Origin: Paraglaciecola arctica
Lineage (GTDB): Bacteria > Pseudomonadota > Gammaproteobacteria > Enterobacterales > Alteromonadaceae
Direction: 5' to 3'
NCBI GenBank assembly: GCA_003232445.1
Contig: QIJM01000608.1
Coordinates: 1-5,705, forward strand
Length of the DNA: 5,705 bases
Below the pieces are notes generated by a model that saw only the letters and a list, made by a program, of their open reading frames with translations, made no database searches and was not told the origin of the DNA. The position numbers and the translations under genes were made by a program. Position 1 is the first letter of the stretch, and each line of letters starts with the position of its first letter. Below, one piece after another: positions 1-4,921 of the stretch.

Positions 1-722
1 AAAATATCGCGGGTAATTTCAACCAAGTAACTATCTAATTCAGTGGTGTTCCACTGTTTGAAAACTTCATGCATTTCATCAGCTGACATGCCAAGCACGT
101 CTTTCATAATTTGGTAGGCTTCACACAACAATTGCATATCGCCATACTCAATACCGTTATGCACCATTTTAACAAAGTGACCGGCACCGTTTTCACCTAC
201 GTAATCACAACAAGGCGAACCATCATCTACCTTGGCTGAGATATCCTGGAAAATAGGCTTCACTGCTTGCCATGCTTCAGCCGAACCACCAGGCATAATT
301 GAAGGCCCTTTAAGCGCGCCTTCTTCACCACCCGATACACCGGCACCAACAAAGTGAATACCTTTTTCAGCACAGTATTTTTCACGGCGAATAGTGTCAG
401 GGAAATGAGTATTACCACCATCAATGATGATGTCGCCCTTGTCTAACCAAGGTAAAAGCTGGTCAATGGTGGCATCAACTGGATCGCCTGATTTGACCAT
501 AATCATGATTTTACGAGGAGTGGCTAACGATTGAACCAACTCTTCTACCGAATAAGCACCGCGAATGCTTTCGCCTTTGGCTCGGCCATTAATAAAGTTT
601 TCAACCTTATCGGTGGAGCGATTATAAGCAGTAACGGTATACCCTTTACTGGCCATATTCAGGATCAGGTTTTCACCCATAACAGCAAGGCCGATTAAGC
701 CAATATCAGATAGTGTTTTCAT
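1..722 (-). CDS. gnd: 6-phosphogluconate dehydrogenase (decarboxylating), N-terminal part, runs off left edge
   Basis: Catalyses NADP-dependent oxidative decarboxylation of 6-phosphogluconate to ribulose 5-phosphate in the cytosolic oxidative pentose phosphate pathway. I translated the minus strand from the ATG at 722-720: 240 codons are present and the rest (probably 230 or more residues) lies beyond position 1. A dinucleotide-binding motif GLIGLAVMG is at residues 8-16, followed by the NRST stretch (34-37) that contacts the NADP phosphate. GGN is at 102-104. The substrate signature GVSGGEEGA is at 128-136, and KMVHNGIEYGD at 185-195 carries the catalytic lysine (K185) plus H188, N189 and E192. 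The reading frame is unbroken, with no sign of decay. The start is supported by the family N-terminus and a weak Shine-Dalgarno-like GGAA just upstream. It is divergent from the toxin-antitoxin operon, and no shared function is implied. Confidence 0.97.
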   Translation of the reverse strand, partial: MKTLSDIGLIGLAVMGENLILNMASKGYTVTAYNRSTDKVENFINGRAKGESIRGAYSVEELVQSLATPRKIMIMVKSGDPVDATIDQLLPWLDKGDIIIDGGNTHFPDTIRREKYCAEKGIHFVGAGVSGGEEGALKGPSIMPGGSAEAWQAVKPIFQDISAKVDDGSPCCDYVGENGAGHFVKMVHNGIEYGDMQLLCEAYQIMKDVLGMSADEMHEVFKQWNTTELDSYLVEITRDI

Positions 723-1016
723 AGCATTCCAATTTTTATTTTGAATCAAGAGTGCGTGACGAATGTTAGGGTTAGTTTGCCCACCAATTTGAAACGCACT
801 AAGTTACACCCGCACACGCAAAGGTACATAAAACCGTCACATTCTAACCATTAATCAGAAACTTAACACCTCACAAATGTATAAAATGTCTATCCGAACA
901 ATATCTCATTGATATATGAAATAATGAATGAGATCCTCAATAAGTCTATCCAATTAGATACCGTTTATAAGCATCGAAATGTGAGAAACTTGGATTACTA
1001 CGTGGAAATATTCAAA
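723..1016. other. Gene-free spacer upstream of gnd
   Basis: About 290 bases without a credible gene on either strand. It should contain the gnd promoter, reading leftward, but I find no convincing -35/-10 pair. The only clear structure is the inverted repeat at 903-934, listed separately. The right end passes into the promoter of the toxin-antitoxin operon. Confidence 0.6.
903..934. repeat. Inverted repeat, 8-bp perfect arms
   Basis: ATCTCATT at 903-910 is exactly complementary to AATGAGAT at 927-934, with a 16-nt A+T-rich loop. There is no T-run, so it is not a typical terminator. It lies between the divergent gnd and toxin-antitoxin genes and could be a protein-binding site or chance structure. 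Confidence 0.4.
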
Positions 1017-1045
1017 TTGACACTGGTTATAACATGTTATAACTT
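1017..1045 (+). promoter_or_regulatory. Promoter of the toxin-antitoxin operon
   Basis: A consensus -35 hexamer TTGACA occupies 1017-1022. Two -10 candidates follow inside the palindrome: TATAAC at 1038-1043 (15-nt spacer) or TAACTT at 1040-1045 (17-nt spacer). Transcription would begin near 1050 and leave a leader of about 35 nt before the antitoxin ATG at 1085. The consensus -35 and its location directly before the operon are seen; activity is inferred. Confidence 0.6.
1026..1043. promoter_or_regulatory. 18-bp perfect palindrome, putative antitoxin operator
   Basis: GTTATAACATGTTATAAC is a perfect palindrome. It is built from two copies of GTTATAAC, itself palindromic, separated by AT. It fills the space between the -35 box and the -10 region of the toxin-antitoxin promoter, where a bound repressor would block RNA polymerase. 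AbrB/MazE-type antitoxins usually repress their own operon through palindromic operators, alone or with the toxin, so this is the natural operator candidate. Confidence 0.6.
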
Positions 1046-1084
1046 TTGTATGTATCACTAACACTTCAAATAAAAGGTTGCATT

Positions 1085-1351
1085 ATGTTTTCCACCGCAA
1101 GAAAGATTGGCAACTCTACAGGTTTCATAATCAATGCGCAGGATCTTAACTCTATCGGGATCAAGCAAGGTGATGATGTTGAATACACTATTGAGTCAGG
1201 CAAGCTAGTAATAGAGAAATCAAAACGCAGGGCAGTGAAGAAATACAATATAAATGAACTACTTGCCAATACTGACTTTGATGCTTTAAAGGCAGATAAA
1301 GACCTACAAGAATGGGAAAACATATGCCCCGCCGGCAAGGAGGTATTTTAG
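1085..1351 (+). CDS. mazE: AbrB/MazE-family antitoxin (ChpS-like) of a type II toxin-antitoxin pair
   Basis: An 88-residue antitoxin expected to bind and neutralise the downstream endoribonuclease and to repress the operon. The N-terminal half is a swapped-hairpin AbrB/SpoVT DNA-binding domain, with the core KIGNSTGFII at residues 7-16 and GIKQGDDVEY further on. The C-terminal part (KYNINELLA, then ending CPAGKEVF) resembles the toxin-binding tail of E. coli ChpS, which as I recall ends TPAGDEIW. The frame is open upstream to a TTG at 1046, which would add 13 residues. I prefer ATG 1085 because the family N-terminus begins there and AAGG at 1074-1077 is 7 nt upstream. The stop is 2 nt before the toxin start, so the genes are translationally coupled. 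The symbol denotes the family; chpS would fit equally well. Confidence 0.9.
   Translation: MFSTARKIGNSTGFIINAQDLNSIGIKQGDDVEYTIESGKLVIEKSKRRAVKKYNINELLANTDFDALKADKDLQEWENICPAGKEVF
1337..1343 (+). promoter_or_regulatory. Strong ribosome binding site deciding the toxin start
   Basis: AAGGAGG lies inside the last antitoxin codons, 10 nt before the ATG at 1354. It rules against the longer in-frame start at 1312, which has no such site and would add 14 residues not typical of the family. Confidence 0.75.
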
Positions 1352-1353
1352 GT

Positions 1354-1692
1354 ATGAAAGAAAGCTTTAAACGAGGGGACATTATTCATCTTAACTTTGA
1401 CCCTCAAAGTGGACGTGAAATGAAAGGCCAGCATTATGCTCTTGTTATTTCTAATGATGCATTCAATCGTTCTGGTTTAGCGATGGTTTGTCCCATTACA
1501 CAAGGAACTTATCATCGTGAAGGTGGGTTGACGACAACATTAATGGGAACGGGACTCAATACGCAAGGCATCATTGTGTCTGCTCAAGCAAAAACACTAG
1601 ATCTCCAAAACCGTAGAGCAGTATTAAAGGAGCGTTGTGAACCTTATATCGTTAGCGAAGTGTTAGGAAAAGTACTGGCTATGCTTGACTAA
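1354..1692 (+). CDS. mazF: PemK/MazF-family endoribonuclease toxin (ChpB-like)
   Basis: A 112-residue toxin of the MazF/PemK family. Members cleave single-stranded mRNA at short sequence motifs and arrest growth when the labile antitoxin is lost. The family N-terminus RGDIIHLNFDPQSG covers residues 7-20. E22 corresponds to MazF E24, and ALVIS (29-33) and VCPITQG (45-51) follow; T49 matches catalytic T52. AFNRSG and PITQG resemble E. coli ChpB closely. The position of the catalytic arginine R29 of E. coli MazF holds a histidine here (GQHYALVIS, H27). This may be a subfamily trait rather than inactivation, because the rest is intact. Length is normal (MazF 111 residues, ChpB about 116). It follows the antitoxin after 2 nt and is presumably transcribed with it from the promoter near 1017. 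Confidence 0.92.
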   Translation: MKESFKRGDIIHLNFDPQSGREMKGQHYALVISNDAFNRSGLAMVCPITQGTYHREGGLTTTLMGTGLNTQGIIVSAQAKTLDLQNRRAVLKERCEPYIVSEVLGKVLAMLD

Positions 1693-1964
1693 TATAATTT
1701 TACAACCTCGGTATTATCTAAACGTTGCTGAAGTTTTTGATTTTATTTTTTAAGGCCACTGACCTTGATTTACTGCGCAATCACTTATTGAAGTCACCCG
1801 CTCGCATCACTTAGCATGTTTATTCGCAGCAAGCTGCGAGGAATGACTTCGACAACTCTGTTATTGGAGGTATTATCAGTCTGTTGTGTTCTGTCACTTA
1901 GTTTTGCCGACTCTTTTAAGTTACCCTTACCTTCCCGTCACTTCAATTTATAGAACCGCTACTT
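1693..1964. other. Gene-free spacer between toxin and polB
   Basis: About 270 bases with no supported gene. It contains a T-rich stretch near 1736-1752 without a convincing hairpin before it, and the nested inverted repeat at 1790-1850. It must also contain the polB promoter, but I could not identify a good -35/-10 pair. I searched for the CTGT-N8-ACAG LexA operator seen at E. coli polB and did not find one. Confidence 0.6.
1790..1850. repeat. 61-bp nested inverted repeat, possible dispersed palindromic element
   Basis: GAAGTCA at 1790-1796 pairs perfectly with TGACTTC at 1844-1850. Inside it CTCGCA (1801-1806) pairs with TGCGAG (1835-1840), with cccg/gaa forming an internal loop. An alternative inner hairpin, TCGCAGC-AA-GCTGCGA (1824-1839), competes with the second stem. 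The size, the nested arms and the intergenic position resemble REP- or MITE-like elements, but I see only one copy here. No T-run follows, so it is not an obvious terminator. Confidence 0.5.
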
Positions 1965-4328
1965 ATGCAAGTCTCCTTAGAGGGATTTATTCTTACCGCT
2001 CGCAGCATAGAACGTCACAGCAAAACTTATATTGAATGTTGGTTTATTACTGAAAATGGCATAGTAAAGGCTGTATCAAATGCGCAACAAGGGCTGTTTT
2101 TCATTCACCAACATGATCAAGCTGAAGTCGTGCGGCTGCTAACCAAAAGCGGAATTGAACATAGCTACACCCCTTTAGCCTTAAAGACCTTTGAACATCA
2201 AAAAGTGGGTGGTGTGTACTTTGATAGAAACAACTCACTGTATAAAGCAAAAACACTGCTTAAGCAGCACAACATCAGTTGTTTTGAGGATGACATACGA
2301 TTAACCGAGCGTTATTTGATGGAACGTTTTGTTTATGGCAGTGCAGCCTTTTCTGGCAAACAAGTTGCAAAACCAGTGGCAGATAAACCAACAGAAGTGA
2401 CAGATATTCAATGTAAACCTAGTCAATTTGTGCCAAATTTCAGCCTGTTATCCATCGATATCGAATGCAGCGAACAAGGCGAGTTGTTCTCAATTGGCCT
2501 AGCTAGCGATACCTATAAATGTGTATTGATGATTGGCAAGGCACAAGTAGCAGATGACTGGATCCATTGGTTAGACAATGAAAAAGTCTTGCTGCAACAG
2601 TTCGTTATTCAAGTGAGTCAAATCGACCCCGACATTATTATTGGTTGGAACGTGGTCAATTTTGATTTTCGTTTACTGATTAAACGCGCCGCTTTGCACA
2701 GAGTTGAATTGTCTTTAGGCCGGGATAATCAACCTATCTTATGGCGAGATGCCAGAAACGAAGTCAATCAGGGTTTTGTATCCATGCCCGGCAGAGTGGT
2801 TGTCGACGGTATTGATGCTCTAAAAACCGCTACCTATCAGTTTGACAGTTTCAGCTTAGAAAACGTTGCTCAAACCCTATTAGGCAAAGGTAAAAAGACT
2901 GAAGACGTTGACGACAGGCTTGCCCAGATTGGGCACGATTTTAAACACAATAAAGTCAAGTTGGCAGAATATAATCTACAAGATTGTCAGTTAGTGTTAG
3001 ATATTTTTGAACACACTAAAGTACTCGATTTTTTAACATTACGCAGTCAGCTAACCGGCCTTGAGTTAGACAGAATGGGCGGCTCGGTAGCGGCTTTTAT
3101 CAATTTGTACTTACCCAAACTTCATCGGGCAGGGTATATCGCACCTAATCGTCCAAAGGATGGTGGTTTAGCCAGTCCCGGTGGTTACGTGATGAGTTCC
3201 AAGCCGGGCCTATATAAAAATGTTTTGGTACTGGATTTTAAGAGTCTATATCCTTCCATCATTCGCACCTTTAAAATAGACCCACTTGGGTTAGTGGAAG
3301 GTCTAACATCCCCAGAACAGGCAATTGAAGGATATCGCGGGGCTAAATTCAGTCGCGACAAACACTTTTTGCCAGAGATTATTACCTCGCTTTGGCAGCA
3401 GCGCGATGCAGCCAAGAAAAACCAAGACGCTACGCGTAGTCAGGCGATAAAAATTCTAATGAATTCGTTTTATGGCGTATTAGGTTCAGGTGGTTGCCCG
3501 TTTTACGACACACGTTTAGCTAGCTCTATTACTATGCGTAGTCATGATATTATGCAAACCACGGCGAAATGGATTGAACAAGCAGGTTACCAAGTGATTT
3601 ATGGCGATACCGACTCGACCTTTGTGTGGTTGGAAGGACAATACAGCAATCAACAAGCGGATCAGATTGGTCAATCCTTAGCGTTAGAGATCAATCAAAA
3701 ATGGCAAGAGAATATCAAGCTTGAACATCAACTACCTTGTGAGTTGGAAATTGAATTTGAAACGCATTTTAGTCAGTTTTTAATGCCAACTATCCGTGGT
3801 TCAGAACTAGGCAGTAAAAAACGTTATGCAGGATTAAAAACAAGCAAAGAGGGTGATGAACTGGTATTTAAGGGTTTGGAAACAGTGCGTTCAGACTGGA
3901 CGCAACTGGCTAAAGGCTTTCAACTCACGTTATATAAAATGGTCTTTGCGGGGCAAAACGTGCGAGATTATTTACTGCAGACAATCCAAGACACCTGCTC
4001 AGGCAAACTTGATGAGCAACTGGTTTATCGCAAACGTATTCGCCGCAAGTTAGATCTTTATGTGAAAAACGTGCCGCCACATGTGAAGGCGGCAAGGCTG
4101 GCAGACCAACAAAATGACGCATTAAGTAAAACACTCAGATATCAGCACAAAGGCTGGATATCTTATGTGATCACCGTCAATGGCCCTGAACCCATTGAGT
4201 ACCTAACCAGCCAAATAGATTATCAGCACTACGTCGATAAACAAATCAAACCTATTGCCGAGGGAATTTTGCCCTTTATAGATTTATCCTTTGAAGACAT
4301 GACCAGCCCACAAATGGGCCTATTTTAA
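1965..4328 (+). CDS. polB: DNA polymerase II (family B, proofreading)
   Basis: A 787-residue family-B polymerase (E. coli PolB is 783) that extends primers on damaged or stalled templates and carries a 3'-5' exonuclease. N-terminal domain: GFILTAR (residues 7-13), LALKTF and RYLMERF. Exonuclease motifs: SIDIE (D165, E167), NVVNFDF (D234) and YNLQDC (D340). Polymerase motifs: GGYVMSSKPGLY at 406-417, motif A DFKSLYPSII at 424-433, motif B KILMNSFYG at 496-504, motif C YGDTDS at 546-551 and KKRYAG at 618-623. All catalytic acidic residues are present. The C-terminus QMGLF (783-787) matches the beta-clamp-binding peptide of E. coli PolB, which ends QLGLF. The start agrees with the family N-terminus, although no good Shine-Dalgarno precedes it. 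No LexA box is visible upstream, so SOS control as in E. coli cannot be assumed. Confidence 0.98.
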   Translation: MQVSLEGFILTARSIERHSKTYIECWFITENGIVKAVSNAQQGLFFIHQHDQAEVVRLLTKSGIEHSYTPLALKTFEHQKVGGVYFDRNNSLYKAKTLLKQHNISCFEDDIRLTERYLMERFVYGSAAFSGKQVAKPVADKPTEVTDIQCKPSQFVPNFSLLSIDIECSEQGELFSIGLASDTYKCVLMIGKAQVADDWIHWLDNEKVLLQQFVIQVSQIDPDIIIGWNVVNFDFRLLIKRAALHRVELSLGRDNQPILWRDARNEVNQGFVSMPGRVVVDGIDALKTATYQFDSFSLENVAQTLLGKGKKTEDVDDRLAQIGHDFKHNKVKLAEYNLQDCQLVLDIFEHTKVLDFLTLRSQLTGLELDRMGGSVAAFINLYLPKLHRAGYIAPNRPKDGGLASPGGYVMSSKPGLYKNVLVLDFKSLYPSIIRTFKIDPLGLVEGLTSPEQAIEGYRGAKFSRDKHFLPEIITSLWQQRDAAKKNQDATRSQAIKILMNSFYGVLGSGGCPFYDTRLASSITMRSHDIMQTTAKWIEQAGYQVIYGDTDSTFVWLEGQYSNQQADQIGQSLALEINQKWQENIKLEHQLPCELEIEFETHFSQFLMPTIRGSELGSKKRYAGLKTSKEGDELVFKGLETVRSDWTQLAKGFQLTLYKMVFAGQNVRDYLLQTIQDTCSGKLDEQLVYRKRIRRKLDLYVKNVPPHVKAARLADQQNDALSKTLRYQHKGWISYVITVNGPEPIEYLTSQIDYQHYVDKQIKPIAEGILPFIDLSFEDMTSPQMGLF
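4306..4326 (+). terminator. Possible Rho-independent terminator overlapping the polB stop
   Basis: GCCCA-CAAA-TGGGC (4306-4319) forms a perfect 5-bp G+C-rich stem with a 4-nt loop. It is followed by C and then TATTTT (4321-4326). It lies within the last codons of polB, where it also encodes the clamp-binding tail. The stem is short and the T-tract is interrupted, so efficiency is uncertain. Confidence 0.4.
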
Positions 4329-4337
4329 TAAAGAGCA

Positions 4338-4367
4338 GCTACGAGTGACGAGCTTCGAGCGACTAGC
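4338..4367. repeat. Degenerate CTACGAG/TGACGAG/CTTCGAG short repeats
   Basis: Three consecutive 7-mers, CTACGAG, TGACGAG and CTTCGAG, share the CGAG ending and are followed by CGACTAG. The outer ends GCTA (4339-4342) and TAGC (4364-4367) are complementary. It is a low-complexity repeat of unknown role, sitting immediately after polB. Confidence 0.45.
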
Positions 4368-4480
4368 TAAAAGCATAAAAACAGAAAGACTTAACCATTT
4401 GTCATATTGAATGCAAAACTAAGTAATCGATTGAATCAAAACATGAACTCAGATATCGTTTGAGGACTAATAAAACAAAT

Positions 4481-4510
4481 TTAAAACGGGTTAATTTAAA
4501 ACGGGTTAAT
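4481..4510. repeat. Perfect 15-bp tandem duplication
   Basis: TTAAAACGGGTTAAT occurs twice head to tail (4481-4495 and 4496-4510) with no mismatch. It ends 10 nt before the left cassette-like core GTTATATGGCC. It could be slippage, a paired protein-binding site or part of the upstream leader of the small gene. Confidence 0.8.
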
Positions 4511-4560
4511 CTACAGCCTCGTTATATGGCCAAGAATGAAGTTATTTTAATAATTCCTAT

Positions 4561-4566
4561 GAGGAG
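4561..4566 (+). promoter_or_regulatory. Ribosome binding site selecting a TTG start
   Basis: GAGGAG ends 8 nt before the TTG at 4575. The nearest ATG (4559) is out of frame with the gene, so this site supports the unusual TTG initiation codon. Confidence 0.75.
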
Positions 4567-4574
4567 ATTTAAAG

Positions 4575-4799
4575 TTGAGTTCAAAACAAGAAAGAGATAT
4601 TGAAAAAACATATTCCGATACAGAGTTTGTCGCAAAACTTCGAAGATTAGCTGACTCGATAGAGAATGGTGAGAAATTTGAAATTCAAATTGCTGGCGAA
4701 AGAATATATGTTCCTGTTCGTGCAAACTTTAATATAGAGCATGAACGTGATGGTTCAGCTGAAGAAATTGAATTTCAAATTAAATGGTCAAACGAATAA
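4575..4799 (+). CDS. Small amphi-Trp domain-containing protein
   Basis: A 74-residue, charged, soluble protein with no signal peptide or membrane segment. It matches the layout I recall for the amphi-Trp domain (the TIGR04354 type): a helical LRRLADSIENG at residues 22-32, a strand KFEIQIAGERIYVPV at 34-48, and a final amphipathic strand EIEFQIKW (64-71) with the hallmark tryptophan W71. The domain's molecular function is not known to me, and I assign none. Translation starts at a TTG supported by GAGGAG 8 nt upstream. It is the only gene between the complementary cores GTTATATGGCC and GGCCATATAAC, which suggests a mobile cassette. The 120-nt gap to pdxJ is occupied by the attC-like structure, so the two genes are probably not a conventional operon. 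Confidence 0.75.
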   Translation: MSSKQERDIEKTYSDTEFVAKLRRLADSIENGEKFEIQIAGERIYVPVRANFNIEHERDGSAEEIEFQIKWSNE

Positions 4800-4813
4800 C
4801 ACCTCTATCCAAG

Positions 4814-4921
4814 GGCCATATAACAAATGCGTGGAACGAATTCCACAAACTCTGCGAATTTGCTCCACCATACGCAGGCCAAAGCCATCATGCTCCCAAA
4901 AAATAAGACATAGGTTATATG
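4814..4921 (+). repeat. attC-like recombination site (non-canonical)
   Basis: The left core GGCCATATAAC (4814-4824) and right core GTTATATG (4914-4921) are complementary over 8 bp (CATATAAC/GTTATATG). Between them, TGC-GTGGA-A-CGAATTC (4828-4843) pairs with GAATTTG-C-TCCAC-(CATAC)-GCA (4856-4876), forming an imperfect hairpin with a 12-nt loop. TATAACAAA after the R''-like core matches the start of Vibrio attC repeats as I recall them. What is odd is about 37 nt (4877-4913) between the right hairpin arm and the right core; a canonical attC has only a few bases there. Confidence 0.4.

Larger units (their letters stand above)
4329..4574. other. Gene-free spacer downstream of polB
   Basis: About 245 bases without a gene. 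It holds a degenerate GACGAG-type repeat right after polB, a perfect 15-bp tandem duplication, the left cassette-like core at 4521-4531 and the ribosome binding site of the next gene. No convincing promoter was identified. Confidence 0.6.
4522..4914 (+). mobile_element. Putative integron-type gene cassette carrying the amphi-Trp gene
   Basis: The left end TTATATGGCC (4522-4531, after G4521) is the exact reverse complement of GGCCATATAA in GGCCATATAAC at 4814-4824. In a free circular cassette, the 5' end joins the 3' end of its attC, so R'' and the 5' TTRRRY-like bases should be complementary, as seen here over 11 bp. The cassette would hold one short gene with its own ribosome binding site and end at G4914, where another GTTATATG begins. 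Against it: the cores deviate from GTTRRRY at one base, the left neighbour has no recognisable attC, and no integrase is in the window. Confidence 0.4.

Noticed and set aside
1046..1084. TTG at 1046 as the antitoxin start, giving 101 residues
   Set aside because: It would place the start at or before the likely transcription start and add residues ahead of the conserved AbrB N-terminus; ATG 1085 has AAGG at good spacing.
1085..1692. The toxin-antitoxin pair as an integron cassette, since such pairs are frequent in cassette arrays
   Set aside because: No attC-like core pair or hairpin follows the toxin stop. The GTTATAAC palindrome upstream is better explained as an operator because it sits exactly in the promoter.
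1700..1755. A terminator after the toxin gene
   Set aside because: A T-rich stretch exists (about 1736-1752), but only 3-4 bp stems precede it.
1860..1905. CTGTTATTGGAGG...TATCAG and CTGTTGTGTTCTGTCA as LexA boxes for polB
   Set aside because: Neither has ACAG at the required 8-nt spacing from CTGT.
4400..4521. A complete attC site ending at GTTATATGG 4521-4529, which would prove an array
   Set aside because: No matching CATATAAC-type left core exists upstream; GAGG/CCTC and ATAT pairings are too weak and gapped to count.
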